Source of the DNA: Anaerolineae bacterium
GTDB lineage: Bacteria; Chloroflexota; Anaerolineae; Aggregatilineales; Phototrophicaceae
Assembly (NCBI GenBank): GCA_022821805.1
Contig: JAJECX010000030.1
Span: forward strand, 50,780 to 114,779
DNA length: 64,000 bases
Direction: 5' to 3'
The notes under the pieces were generated by a model. That model worked only from the letters and a program-made list of their open reading frames with translations, had not been told where the DNA came from and ran no database searches. Numbering within the stretch: the stretch's first letter is position 1; each line of letters starts with the position of its first letter. This document shows positions 44,995 to 54,242 of the stretch, piece after piece. The position numbers and the translations under genes were made by a program.

Positions 44995-45939
44995 ATGCCG
45001 CGCAAAATCATAATCGATACCGACCCTGGCGTCGATGATACGATGGCGATCTTCTTCGCACTTTGTTCGCCGGAGTTGGATGTCGTTGGCTTAACCACCA
45101 TATTCGGCAACGTGCATACCGAGCTGGCGACGAAGAACGCGCTGCGCCTGCTCTCGATCGCCGGGCGCGGCGATATCCCGGTGGCGCATGGCGCTGATGA
45201 CGCGCTTACAGGGGACTTTGAGGGTCCCGTCCCTTATGTGCACGGGGAAGATGGCCAAGGCGACATCTTTCTGCCCGATCCAGCCGGCGCCCCGATAGAG
45301 CTCAGCGCCGCTGAGTTTATCATCGAGCAGTTGCGCGCCAACCCGGGCGAGATCACGCTTGTGCCGGTCGGTCCGCTGACCAATATCGCCTTGGCGCTGC
45401 GGCTGGATCCCCGCATCACCGAGTGGGTCGACGAAGTGGTTTTGATGGGCGGGAATGCGCTTGTACCGGGCAACGCCAGCCCGGCGGGCGAAGCCAACAT
45501 TCGCAACGATCCGGAAGCAGCCGATCTCGTCTTCGGCGCCGACTGGCAGGTGACTATGGTCGGGCTTGATGTGACCCTGCGCGCGCACATGGCGCCGCAG
45601 CATATCGCCGATTACGCGACGCACGGCAATCCACTTTCGGATCATATCACGCGCATCCTGCCGCATTACCGCAATTATTTCGAAGCGAATTACGACGCCG
45701 AAGGCATCTTCGTTCATGATTCCAGCGCCATCGCCTACTTGATTGACCCCGATCTGTTCACCCTGCGGCGCTGGCCCATCCGCGTTGGCACACAGGGCTT
45801 GGGCCGCGGCAAGACTTGGCCCGCCACCGGCGGCCGCATCCCGCCGGCTTGGGAGGGGCGCCCATTGGTGAATGTCTGCGTCGGCGTCGAGGGCGAACGC
45901 GTCGTGGAATTGGCGGCGGAACGGCTGCGAGGGGCATAG
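44995..45939 (+). CDS. Inosine/uridine-preferring nucleoside hydrolase
   Basis: 314 aa from ATG 44995 with GGAGGG upstream. IIDTDPGVDDTMAIFFAL is the canonical calcium-binding start; VVLMGGNALVPGNASPAGEANIRNDPEAAD-type segment (quoted in pieces: VVLMGGNALV, GEANIRNDPEAA) and a late FVHDSSAIAYL His-Asp complete the site. It splits imported nucleosides to base and ribose, which the PfkB kinase upstream could phosphorylate. Second member in the window (first at 29123). Confidence 0.92.
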   Translation: MPRKIIIDTDPGVDDTMAIFFALCSPELDVVGLTTIFGNVHTELATKNALRLLSIAGRGDIPVAHGADDALTGDFEGPVPYVHGEDGQGDIFLPDPAGAPIELSAAEFIIEQLRANPGEITLVPVGPLTNIALALRLDPRITEWVDEVVLMGGNALVPGNASPAGEANIRNDPEAADLVFGADWQVTMVGLDVTLRAHMAPQHIADYATHGNPLSDHITRILPHYRNYFEANYDAEGIFVHDSSAIAYLIDPDLFTLRRWPIRVGTQGLGRGKTWPATGGRIPPAWEGRPLVNVCVGVEGERVVELAAERLRGA

Positions 45940-46023
45940 GGCGCACCTGCTTGCAAAGGAGGCGCTCCCTTCTGCATCGTAATGCGAAGCGCCTAATAGA
46001 GCGCAAAGACCTTGATGAGAAGT

Positions 46024-46125
46024 CTATTTCTCGCTATCGGGCAACTGCGATTGCGACTCATCTGTTGGCTCTAGTTGATGGTGAACGGCGGGAGATTTGC
46101 TCGTGCGCGAAGGTAGCAGATTCAT
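46024..46125 (-). CDS. Possible 33-aa peptide, coupled to the small membrane protein upstream
   Basis: ATG 46125 overlaps the preceding stop as ATGA, suggesting coupling. The peptide is Ser/Pro/Gln-rich with no membrane span. Very short, so it may be chance. Confidence 0.25.
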   Translation of the reverse strand: MNLLPSRTSKSPAVHHQLEPTDESQSQLPDSEK

Positions 46126-46310
46126 GCCGAACTTAAATCCACGCGCGACAATTTTATCACCACGCCCCGATTTGACACACCGGCGGCAAGTAGAAGCGCT
46201 ACGCCACACAGGAAAAGTAACACGTCAATTCCCGCGCTGCCCGAATACATCAACACGAATCCGCAGACGACGGCGACTAATATGATGACTTGGTAGGGGG
46301 TGAAGCGCAT
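46122..46310 (-). CDS. Small two-span membrane protein B
   Basis: 62 aa from ATG 46310, directly after the TAA of the previous gene. Two spans: YQVIILVAVVCGFVLMYS and DVLLFLCGVALLLAAGVS, then a short basic tail. No family recognised. Same length as its upstream neighbour, which suggests a two-component membrane unit. Confidence 0.5.
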   Translation of the reverse strand: MRFTPYQVIILVAVVCGFVLMYSGSAGIDVLLFLCGVALLLAAGVSNRGVVIKLSRVDLSSA

Positions 46311-46499
46311 TTACGCGCGGCGCACCGAATATACCACGATAAATACGAAGGTGAGATACGCGAGGATGTCCCGCGCCGAATGCCCCTTCTGCGCGCACAA
46401 GACGGCAAAGGTTATCGCGAGAATCGAAATTAACAGAATGAACTTGGGACCAATCCCCTTCGATTCATCCACTGTTATGAATGCTTTTGCTGAATTCAT
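46311..46499 (-). CDS. Small two-span membrane protein A
   Basis: 62 aa from ATG 46499, or 66 aa from TTG 46511, which has AGGA closer. Spans KFILLISILAITFAVLCA and ILAYLTFVFIVVYSV. The stop and the next start touch (TAAATG). AT-rich upstream sequence offers TGATATAT as a possible -10. Unknown function; holin-like size and layout. Confidence 0.5.
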   Translation of the reverse strand: MNSAKAFITVDESKGIGPKFILLISILAITFAVLCAQKGHSARDILAYLTFVFIVVYSVRRA

Positions 46500-46629
46500 G
46501 ATCAGATCCAAGCTATCCTACATATATCATACCATGTAGACATAACAAATCAAATGAAATAATCGAATCAAATCCAGAAGCATTTTGGTTGGCTTTTAAT
46601 TCGCTTTTGGCGTTGAATCGCTGCGCCGC

Positions 46630-47778
46630 CTAATCCCGATAAATCTGCTGCATGACGGCAAATTCATTGAATAGCAGCCATTCCTTGCTGATGCGGCCGC
46701 GCTCAATCTGCTGCTGCGCGATGCCCCACATGCTGATCCGCCGTCCCGTTGGCGCGCCATAGATGCCGGCGCCGCGATGCGTCCCGACCAGGCGCCAGCG
46801 CACCGATACCAGATAGCCATCGTCATCGTTGCCCATCCAGTAGATATCGTCTATCTGCAGCATCGCGTCGGGGAACATCGCCAGCATGCCCAGCACAAAA
46901 GACTGATATTCGCCCCGCCCATAGAAGACGCGGCCCGTCGCGCCGCGGAACAGCAGCGAGCGATGATATGAGTCCCTCACTTGTTTGATGCTGCGCCGAT
47001 TCCAGATATTGTGCCAGTTGCGGCGGATGAACTCTTCCACATCAAATCCGCTCTCGATGCTCGGCAGCATGTATTCAGGCGCGCCCTGGCCCCGCAGGCG
47101 TTCCGCTTCGCCGAAGCGCTCGTTGTCGATTGCCGCCTCGCCCAGCTCATTGCCCAGCTTCCGCGCCATCGTCGGCAGATCAAACCCCAACTGCCGTATC
47201 AGATTGGCCGTGTCGTAGGTCACCCATTCGGCGAAGATGAGGTTGTCCAAGGAGACGCAGTTGGCGATGCACCAGAGTAAAACTGGTTTGCCCGTCGGCG
47301 GTCCATAACGTGAATAACCGCTGTTGTGCCCCTTGATCACCGTGCGATGCGAGGTATGGAAGCCAATCTCGTCATTCCCCGCCCAGATGATCTCATCGGC
47401 GAACAAGCGGATATCGGGGAAGGCGTTGATCGTATGCGCGGTGTCGGAGACGATCTTCTCGCTGCCGTACTGCAAGCCATAGTCGTCATATACATGCGAA
47501 GATTGGCTGTAAGTGTCGTAGATATAGCCGATGTCTTTCTCTTCCCAGATGCGGTGAGTGATGCGCACGATGTAATCAATGATGTCGACATATTGCTCTT
47601 CATAGCCGCGCATGCGCTGTATTCGCTCTGTGCCCGGGTCGCGCAGCACGGCGCCGGCGCCGCCCTTCGCCGCCAGCGAGATCGAGAAGTCGCGCGGCAT
47701 GATGCTCGCGCCCTGGGCGATCGCCTTCGGTTCGGTCGCGTCGCTGGCTGGATTCTTCTGGCTGTTCTCTTTGTCCAT
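46630..47778 (-). CDS. SnoaL-like (NTF2-fold) protein with two tandem domains
   Basis: 382 aa from ATG 47778. Two copies of the SnoaL/ester-cyclase domain: the first around residues 60-185 (DTYSQSSHVYDDYG to LIFAEWVTYDT), the second around 240-375 (RNWHNIWNRRSIKQVRDSY to ISKEWLLFNEF). Single-domain members cyclise or hydrolyse small molecules. A double domain is less common. It lies 15 nt from a second tandem-domain protein and downstream of a sugar ABC operon on the same strand, so it may process the imported compound. Confidence 0.82.
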   Translation of the reverse strand: MDKENSQKNPASDATEPKAIAQGASIMPRDFSISLAAKGGAGAVLRDPGTERIQRMRGYEEQYVDIIDYIVRITHRIWEEKDIGYIYDTYSQSSHVYDDYGLQYGSEKIVSDTAHTINAFPDIRLFADEIIWAGNDEIGFHTSHRTVIKGHNSGYSRYGPPTGKPVLLWCIANCVSLDNLIFAEWVTYDTANLIRQLGFDLPTMARKLGNELGEAAIDNERFGEAERLRGQGAPEYMLPSIESGFDVEEFIRRNWHNIWNRRSIKQVRDSYHRSLLFRGATGRVFYGRGEYQSFVLGMLAMFPDAMLQIDDIYWMGNDDDGYLVSVRWRLVGTHRGAGIYGAPTGRRISMWGIAQQQIERGRISKEWLLFNEFAVMQQIYRD

Positions 47779-47793
47779 AAGGTCTTGCGTATC

Positions 47794-48780
47794 CTACCGA
47801 TTCAGCGAAGCCGAGGCGCGAAGCCGTTCAAAGACATCGACGCCCATCTGCTTAAAGATATCAATCATGTCGATATGTACCCAGTTCCGAATCAGGTAAT
47901 CATCTTCGCGTTCCCAGAAGTCCATGATGCGCCAACGCAGCAAATTGCCCGTTGGTTCAACGCCGAGAAAAGGACCGTCATGTATGGCGACCAGGCTGGG
48001 CCAGCCAGTGGATACGGCAAAGCGCCCCTCGGCAAAGCGCGCATTGTGGGAGCCATCCCATTGCCCGGTCAAACCGCCTTGGAATTCTACATGCACCGCC
48101 TCGTTGAATTCCTTAAGGCTGCGAGCTGTGCCGACGCCGCTCGGACTGTTCCACATCATTTGCGGATGCCAATAGCGCGCCATGGGCTGATCTTTGCGCA
48201 CCAGGCCGAAGAGCATGGCTTCCACAAGCAGCAAAGTCTTGCGCGTTTCAGCCAGGTCTTGCGGCGCGGTTAGGACGCCGCTGCCATTCTTCACCGGGGG
48301 GCGCAACCCTTCTTTGGCCGGGGTGGGCAATCCTAAACGAAAGCCGCCTTGCTGCATGACATCCAGCAGATCAAGCAGCAGATAAGTCTTGACGATTGCG
48401 CCCTCTTCCAGCGCCATGATTTCGCCAAATCGAATCAGCGTTGGCTGGCTCGTCGCCGGGATCCCGATCCAATCGCGCGCGAAGGTACCGTGAAAGTAAC
48501 CAGAGGCGCTGACCCAGCTGCGATCTCCATACTCGCCCGCCAGGAGCACTTCGGTGCGGCGCTGCAAGTCAGGGAAAGCGGTCAGGAATGGGTTCCAGTA
48601 GGTCTCCATCAGCGATTCGACGCCGTCAAGATTGTTGAAGGGCTGCGGTCCGTGCCAGTCAATATCCGCGCTGGTGTGGGACTTGACGATGTCACCCGCT
48701 TCGCCAAGGCGGCTCTTGTTCAAAGCGGCAAAGTACTCGCTAACGATGGCTCTGTTTTCTTGGGGAAGTTGCTGCGTCAT
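47794..48780 (-). CDS. SnoaL-like (NTF2-fold) protein with two tandem domains
   Basis: 328 aa from ATG 48780. First domain about residues 8-130 (AIVSEYFAALNKSRLGEAGD to LLDLLDVMQQGG), second about 180-310 (RYWHPQMMWNSPSGVG to IRNWVHIDMIDIFKQ). Distant paralogue of the gene that follows. Pocket residues cannot be assigned with confidence. Gene order places both behind the MalG-type permease. Confidence 0.82.
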   Translation of the reverse strand: MTQQLPQENRAIVSEYFAALNKSRLGEAGDIVKSHTSADIDWHGPQPFNNLDGVESLMETYWNPFLTAFPDLQRRTEVLLAGEYGDRSWVSASGYFHGTFARDWIGIPATSQPTLIRFGEIMALEEGAIVKTYLLLDLLDVMQQGGFRLGLPTPAKEGLRPPVKNGSGVLTAPQDLAETRKTLLLVEAMLFGLVRKDQPMARYWHPQMMWNSPSGVGTARSLKEFNEAVHVEFQGGLTGQWDGSHNARFAEGRFAVSTGWPSLVAIHDGPFLGVEPTGNLLRWRIMDFWEREDDYLIRNWVHIDMIDIFKQMGVDVFERLRASASLNR

Positions 48781-48880
48781 TTAGCCTCTCCATGTGAATG
48801 GATCATCAGTCTACTGCGTTTGCCGCTAGCCCGCCCTCACCGGCGGTAGGCAGGCGCCCCGAAGCGATTAGGCATGAAGC

Positions 48881-49885
48881 TTAACCCTTCACCGCGCCGG
48901 CCGACAAACCTTTCACCAGGTGTTTCTGAAAAAACAGGATCACCACGATAATTGGGATGGTTGCCGACACCGATGCCGCCGCCGCCAGCGTCAACTGCGC
49001 CGGGTCTTCCGCGCCAGTGTAGCGGGAGATAGCGACCGGCAGCGTCCAATTCGTTTGCGTCAGGACGCGCACCAGCAAGAATTCATTGTAAGCCAGCAGC
49101 AATGTGAAAAGCGCGGTCGAGATGATGCCGGGCCAGGCTACTGGCACAATTACATGCAGAAAGGAGGTCAGGCGGTTGGCGCCATCGACCATCGCAGATT
49201 CTTCGAGATCTTTGGGCACGTCCATGAAGAAGCTTCGCAGCATCCAGATCGTAAAAGGCTGATTAACCGCGACCAGGGCGATGATCACCAGGATATGCGT
49301 ATCGAGCAGATTGGTCAGCGAGCCGATCCAGAAATAGGGCAGCACGAAAGCCAGCCGGGGCAGCGCGCGGAAAGCCAGCGCCGCGATCAGTATGACTACA
49401 GCCGCCATGCCGGCGTAGCGCGCCAAGGCGTAACCAGCCAGGCAGCCGATGCTGATTGAAGTGAGGATGGTGAATACAGTGACTATGATGGTGTTGATGA
49501 AATATTTGTAGTACTTCTGCATGTATACCAATTGCGGGATCGCCCAGAGCAGAAGGCCATAGCCGATCAAGCCGCCGATGTAAATCCAGGTCGACTTGAC
49601 CGGGATGTAGCGGGCGAAGAGCATGAGGCAGGTGATGATGACCGCCGCCATCAGGATGAAGTAGCCAACAGACGAACCGGCCTCAGGCAGCGAGCGAATC
49701 CAGACTTCCTGGTAATTCTTCCAAGTGGGCTGGAAGATAAAGATCGGCACACGCGAAAAGGCGTCTTTGAAAGTCTTGAAGGATTGCAGAGTCGTCCAGA
49801 AGAAGGGCGCCAGGCTGTAGACGGCGAAGATGACCAATACGATGTGTACAAAGACGCGGCCGGCGCTGCTATTGACGCGGTCCAT
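48881..49885 (-). CDS. ABC sugar permease, MalG type
   Basis: 334 aa from ATG 49885, one base after the MalF-type stop; the upstream extension is rejected. Longer than usual (about 280) because of extra spans in the middle (ILMAAVIITCLMLFARYIPV, WIYIGGLIGYGLLLWAIP). The EAA loop reads EESAMVDGANRLTSFLHVIV and the C-terminus KGLSAGAVKG is standard. Confidence 0.92.
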   Translation of the reverse strand: MDRVNSSAGRVFVHIVLVIFAVYSLAPFFWTTLQSFKTFKDAFSRVPIFIFQPTWKNYQEVWIRSLPEAGSSVGYFILMAAVIITCLMLFARYIPVKSTWIYIGGLIGYGLLLWAIPQLVYMQKYYKYFINTIIVTVFTILTSISIGCLAGYALARYAGMAAVVILIAALAFRALPRLAFVLPYFWIGSLTNLLDTHILVIIALVAVNQPFTIWMLRSFFMDVPKDLEESAMVDGANRLTSFLHVIVPVAWPGIISTALFTLLLAYNEFLLVRVLTQTNWTLPVAISRYTGAEDPAQLTLAAAASVSATIPIIVVILFFQKHLVKGLSAGAVKG

Positions 49886-49886
49886 G

Positions 49887-50750
49887 CTAGCGCTCCGCGA
49901 TCTGTTCTTTGTACATGAGATAGAGAAATGGCACGAGCACAACCATGATGCCGATGACGGTCAATATCGCCATGGCATTGGACTTGCCCAGGCGCTGAAA
50001 CTGCATCGCGGTCAGGAATGTATAGGTCATGACCGTATCGGCTTTGAACTGTGGATTCAGCTCGGATAAGACAAAAACACTGTCGAAGACGCGGTAGGAA
50101 TCCATGATCGAAAACAACAAGATAAAGACAGTGAGGGAGCTGACGTAAGGGATGACGATGTGGCGGATCTTTTGCAAGCGACTGGCGCCATCGATGGACG
50201 CCGCTTCAATCATTTCCGCTGGCAGAGTCTGCAAACCGGCGAAATAAACAACGATGGTAAAGGGGGTGACATACCAGATGCCGAAGATGATGATCAGCGT
50301 CTTGACCGAGGTCTCATTGACGCGGAAGCGCGCGCCAGTCAGTTGCTGATAAATCCAGGTCAACAAGCCGGAAGGTTCCCAGAGTTGCTTGAACATGATT
50401 GTGCCGATGACAGGCACGATGATGAAGGGCAGCAGGAAGATCGAGAGGTACACGCCACGCACCAGGCCCGAGACCTGGTCGAGGAAGAGGGCGATGATGA
50501 AGCCAATCACGACCCAACTCGGCACGACAATGGCGATATAGAGCGCGGTGAAATTGAAGGAGCGCCAGAAGAGCGGATCGTCCAGGATTTCGATGTAATT
50601 GCGCAAGCCGACGAATTCCGGCGCGGTGATGTTGCGGAAGGTCATGTATTGCATGGCGAGCCACAAAGCCATCAGGAGGGGCACAACCATCAGCAGCAGC
50701 ATGACGAGGATGCTGGGCGAGGCGAAGGCGAAGAACGTGTTGCGTTTCAT
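49887..50750 (-). CDS. ABC sugar permease, MalF type
   Basis: 287 aa from ATG 50750. Six spans start at ASPSILVMLLLMVVPLLMAL. The EAA loop is EMIEAASIDGASRLQKIRHI. It pairs with the permease at 48881. As in the first MalFG system of the window, no ATPase gene accompanies it. Confidence 0.93.
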   Translation of the reverse strand: MKRNTFFAFASPSILVMLLLMVVPLLMALWLAMQYMTFRNITAPEFVGLRNYIEILDDPLFWRSFNFTALYIAIVVPSWVVIGFIIALFLDQVSGLVRGVYLSIFLLPFIIVPVIGTIMFKQLWEPSGLLTWIYQQLTGARFRVNETSVKTLIIIFGIWYVTPFTIVVYFAGLQTLPAEMIEAASIDGASRLQKIRHIVIPYVSSLTVFILLFSIMDSYRVFDSVFVLSELNPQFKADTVMTYTFLTAMQFQRLGKSNAMAILTVIGIMVVLVPFLYLMYKEQIAER

Positions 50751-50795
50751 TCAAATATACCAGCGACGGATGCGGCTGGTTGCTCCAATTTCAGT

Positions 50796-50825
50796 GTAGG
50801 GGCAACCCGAAAGTCGCCCCCGTAG
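50796..50825 (+). repeat. GTAG-headed palindrome (degenerate)
   Basis: GTAGGGGCAACC, then GTCGCCCCCGTAG. Located between binding-protein and permease genes, the same relative place as the pair at 3628-3684. Confidence 0.6.
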
Positions 50826-50844
50826 AGCTTGCTCCGAGCCGAGC

Positions 50845-52137
50845 CTAACCCTCAATGTATCCCTGAGCCGTCGCTTCGGTGATGTAGTCGGCGGCGGCCG
50901 CTTCCAGCGCTTCTTCCGCAGTCATGTCGCCGGGCCATACCAGCGGGAGATACTGCTCCAGCTTGGCGATGGCGATGGAAACCGCTGGGTTGACGGCGTA
51001 ATTGCCGATGCCGTTGCCGATCGTTTCGTTGGCGGCTGGCAAGTAGGGTCCGCCATATTCGGCAGCCGAGTTGCGCGTGGTTGAACCGACGGCGGCGGCC
51101 GCTTGCTGGCTGGCAGCGTCAGCCGTTTCCATGATCACCTGGAAGACCAGGTCCGGATCGTTGGTCGTGTTGGTCGGGATGAAATAGAAATCGAGCCAGG
51201 CGGAACCAGCGCGCGGACCGCCTTCGACGACGCTCGGCGCCGGCGCGTAGCCGATGACATCGCCCAAATCGGTGCGTTCGGGATCAGCCATCGTGGCGGC
51301 GCGGCTCGCCCATATCTTAGTCAATGGCAAGCCGCCGTTGCCCATCGCCACCTGAATCTCGTTCAAGCCGTAGGCGACGCCATCAGCGCCGACGCAGCGG
51401 TTGACGGTTTCGATCATCAGATCGACCGCGGCTATGCCTTCGTCGCTGTTGAAGGCGGGCATATTGTCTTCATCGAGATAATCGCCGCCCATGGCGCGCA
51501 GCAGCATAAAGAATTCCAGCTCCCAAGCGCGCGAGCGCGATACATCCATGGCGTAGATCAATTCCCAATCCGGATTGCCCAAACCGACTTCGTCGCACCA
51601 GTTGAGCAGGTCATCGTAAGTATCGGGGACTTCCCAGCCGTTCTCTTCGAAGACATCGATGCGGTAGACCAGGTGGAGGGTATTGCCGACCACCGGCACG
51701 CCGTAGATATTGCCGTTGTAGCTGGCGCTATCCCAATAGCCTTGCGGAATATCGCCAAGGTCGTACTCATCCCAATACTTCTCGATCAGATCGTTCAATG
51801 GCATGACCCAGCCCGGCGCGCCCCAATCGGCGATTTGGCCGTTGGCGCCGTGCAGGATGTCATAAGGCGAATCGCCGCCGCCAGACAAGGCCAGGGCGAC
51901 CTGCTCCCGCAGCGAAGCCGAATCGAGCAGGTTGGTATTGATGGTGAGATTGTCTACTTCGCTGCAGGCTTCCATCTCAGCCGCGTAGAACTCGGTAATG
52001 GCGAAGGGCCAACTGATCATCTCGATCGTCGCCGGCTCGGCCGGGGGATCGATATTGCAGGCGTCTCCGCTTTGGGCGAATGCCGGGATGCCGATGAGCA
52101 TTCCCAACAACGATAGTGCGATTACTAACTTGCGCAT
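50845..52137 (-). CDS. ABC sugar substrate-binding protein, family 1
   Basis: 430 aa from ATG 52137. A Sec signal peptide (RKLVIALSLLGMLIGIPAFA, then Q-SG) precedes a MalE-like fold with ILHGANGQIADWGAPGWVMP and YGVPVVGNTLHLVYRIDVFE. Unlike the Tat-exported protein at 2135 it uses Sec. First gene of the operon with the two permeases and probably the SnoaL pair. A LacI regulator gene lies just upstream. Confidence 0.92.
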   Translation of the reverse strand: MRKLVIALSLLGMLIGIPAFAQSGDACNIDPPAEPATIEMISWPFAITEFYAAEMEACSEVDNLTINTNLLDSASLREQVALALSGGGDSPYDILHGANGQIADWGAPGWVMPLNDLIEKYWDEYDLGDIPQGYWDSASYNGNIYGVPVVGNTLHLVYRIDVFEENGWEVPDTYDDLLNWCDEVGLGNPDWELIYAMDVSRSRAWELEFFMLLRAMGGDYLDEDNMPAFNSDEGIAAVDLMIETVNRCVGADGVAYGLNEIQVAMGNGGLPLTKIWASRAATMADPERTDLGDVIGYAPAPSVVEGGPRAGSAWLDFYFIPTNTTNDPDLVFQVIMETADAASQQAAAAVGSTTRNSAAEYGGPYLPAANETIGNGIGNYAVNPAVSIAIAKLEQYLPLVWPGDMTAEEALEAAAADYITEATAQGYIEG

Positions 52138-52250
52138 TACATGCTCCTTACACAGTTAAGCATTGTCTGAACGATAAAATGGCGCGCCTGATTTCAAGCG
52201 ACTGCCACCTTTTCCAACACCTGCGAGCGCGCCGACGTCTTCTTCATTGT

Positions 52251-53282
52251 TCACACCCTTGCTCGCGGATTCATGCCGGTTGAGTCGCGCGCAATCAACT
52301 CCACCGGCAGCGTATGCTGCAGCGGTTCCCCGCCTCCAATTGCGATCAATTGCAGCAGGCTCTCAACCGCCAATTTGCCTATCTCCGGCGCCGGTTGCCG
52401 CACTGTCGTCAAGGCGGGGGCGGTCACAGCCGATGACAGGACACCGTCATAACCGGCAACCGACAGATCATCCGGCACGCGAATCCGCTGCTCGCGGGCG
52501 AGCGACAGCGCGCGGATCGCCATCGGGTCGGTAAAAAACAGGATGGCTGTAGGCGGTTGAGGCAACGTCAAGAAGGCGTAAAAGGACTTGCTCTCGTAAT
52601 CGACTTCGCTGGAGTCCGCCGCTAAAACGAGAGAGGGATCATAATCTATGCCGGCCGCTCTCAGCGCTTCGACGTAACCGGCGTGCCGGTCATGGTCGGT
52701 CTCATAGACTTCGGGAAGGCGCTGAAAGCCGATCCGCCGATGCCCCAAGGCGATCAAATGCTCGGTCAGCAGGCGGGCGCCCTGGACATGGTCGGTGGCG
52801 ACATAGGACAAGCCCGCATGTGGCAGCCGGCGCGGCAAGAAGATATGCGGCATCTCCTCCGCTGTCATCAACCGGGAAAGCGCCACTGTCTGGTTCAGTT
52901 GCTGCGGCCAGGCGATGATTATGCCGTCTACCTCGCGCGAGCGACAGAGGCTCTTGATCCCTTGGGTTTTGCCGGCCAGTGATGTATAGAGGATGAGATT
53001 GTAGGCGGCTTCTTCGGCGACTGTCGCCATGCCCGGGATCAACTCGGCCAGGAAGTCGGACACGCGGTAGATGGGATAGTTTACAACCAGGCCGATCTTG
53101 TCTGTACGTTGGCGGCGAAGACTGCGCGCGGCCGCTGACGGTTGGTAACCGAGTTCTCGCGCCGCTTGCGTCACGCGTTCTTTGGTCTGCGAGGAGACAT
53201 CGCCGCGGTCGTTCAGCGCTTTGGACACGGTGGAGCGCGAGACGCCTAGCTTGTTGGAAAGGTCTTCAATCGTAACGGGCAT
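52251..53282 (-). CDS. LacI-family transcriptional regulator
   Basis: 343 aa from ATG 53282. The N-terminal HTH is exact to type: TIEDLSNKLGVSRSTVSKAL, followed by the hinge YQPSAAARSLRRQRTDKIGL. The C-terminal sugar-binding domain ends in RQPAPEIGKLAVESL and LPVELIARDST. It probably represses the adjacent MalEFG operon and possibly the acidic-sugar operon upstream. A perfect palindrome in front of its own gene (53322-53335) suggests autoregulation. Confidence 0.93.
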   Translation of the reverse strand: MPVTIEDLSNKLGVSRSTVSKALNDRGDVSSQTKERVTQAARELGYQPSAAARSLRRQRTDKIGLVVNYPIYRVSDFLAELIPGMATVAEEAAYNLILYTSLAGKTQGIKSLCRSREVDGIIIAWPQQLNQTVALSRLMTAEEMPHIFLPRRLPHAGLSYVATDHVQGARLLTEHLIALGHRRIGFQRLPEVYETDHDRHAGYVEALRAAGIDYDPSLVLAADSSEVDYESKSFYAFLTLPQPPTAILFFTDPMAIRALSLAREQRIRVPDDLSVAGYDGVLSSAVTAPALTTVRQPAPEIGKLAVESLLQLIAIGGGEPLQHTLPVELIARDSTGMNPRARV

Positions 53283-53306
53283 ATCTATTCGCGATTCGTC
53301 CCACGC

Positions 53307-53335
53307 AAACGCGCACGTTTACGAAATCGATTTCG
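53307..53335. promoter_or_regulatory. Candidate LacI-family operators
   Basis: CGAAATCGATTTCG (53322-53335) is a perfect 14-bp palindrome with the central CG typical of LacI-family sites. AAACGCGCACGTTT (53307-53320) immediately next to it is a near palindrome. Both lie within 55 nt of the lacI-type start. Confidence 0.6.
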
Positions 53336-53394
53336 ACATTGTGGAAACATAGTAACACGATTGACGAGCGATTGCAAGTTCCGCAGGCTTGGAT

Positions 53395-54219
53395 TTATTT
53401 CGCAGCCAGCGATGACGCTTCAAGAAAGCGAATTGTCGCTTCTCGCAGCGGGGTCCATTCGTGCCCGCAGTTCGCGATCACTTCCAAGCTCGCCTCACAT
53501 CCGATCCGCCGATATTGGCGGTAAAGCGAGTCGAGCCGCTCGCGACGAGTCGCTCCAGCGAGATTCGCGCCCGGCGCCCACCCGGGATCGTCTTCCGCGA
53601 TTGTGATATCGTCGTCATCGTTCGCGCCGACCAATAGCTGGATCGGCAGCGCGCGCAAGGCGGGGATGTCAATGGCGCGGCCGAAGAGCCCTTCGGCGTC
53701 TCGCAGGCCGCTCCACCAGTCGAGCGTTTCATCAAGCAGCGTCACCCTTCCCGGCGCCGCCAGCGAGAGCGCGCTGAGGCGCTCGGCGTGAAAGTACGCG
53801 AAACGATGGGCGAACTGCGCGCCGCCGGAAAAACCGCCCAACATGAATCGCTGGCGCGGGACGGCGTAACGCTGGCTGATCTCATCCAGCATACCCAGCA
53901 GAATAAGGTCGAAGCGAAGCCCGTGGTAGCGCAACAGCTTGTAATTTTCGACATCCCACGGGTCTATGAGACCGGCGGGGAATAGCGGGCAAACCAGCAG
54001 AACATTGTTGCTGACGGCGAAGCCCGTGAGTTGATCGCGAAAGAAGGCGGCGTCGCGGTAGGTCCCGTGCGCGTAGACGCAAATCTTCCGAATCTCCGGC
54101 GGCACAAACAAGCAGTATGAAAAGCGCGGATCGGCGCCATAAGCGATGGTTGAGGTGCGCTGGAAAAGGAAGGGGCTTGCGTTGTTTCGCGAGCGCTCGG
54201 CGCCTCCTGTCGGTAGCAT
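53395..54219 (-). CDS. Alpha/beta hydrolase (esterase-like)
   Basis: 274 aa from ATG 54219. The nucleophile elbow FMLGGFSGGAQFAHRFAYF carries Gly-x-Ser-x-Gly, with oxyanion segment ICVYAHGTYRD, an acidic residue after LLVGANDDDD and a late His in NCGHEWTPL. Closest in style to PHB-depolymerase/feruloyl-esterase-like hydrolases without a signal peptide. It ends the acidic-glycan operon and might remove acetyl or methyl esters from uronates (inference). Confidence 0.78.
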   Translation of the reverse strand: MLPTGGAERSRNNASPFLFQRTSTIAYGADPRFSYCLFVPPEIRKICVYAHGTYRDAAFFRDQLTGFAVSNNVLLVCPLFPAGLIDPWDVENYKLLRYHGLRFDLILLGMLDEISQRYAVPRQRFMLGGFSGGAQFAHRFAYFHAERLSALSLAAPGRVTLLDETLDWWSGLRDAEGLFGRAIDIPALRALPIQLLVGANDDDDITIAEDDPGWAPGANLAGATRRERLDSLYRQYRRIGCEASLEVIANCGHEWTPLREATIRFLEASSLAAK

Positions 54220-54242
54220 GACGATTCAACGCGCGCCGCCGC

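Noticed and set aside
46524..46534. ATGTAGACATA resembling the mini-hairpin loop
   Set aside because: The flanking four bases (TACC and ACAA) are not complementary.
51103..52116. 337-codon plus-strand frame
   Set aside because: It is the shadow of the MalE-like gene on the other strand.
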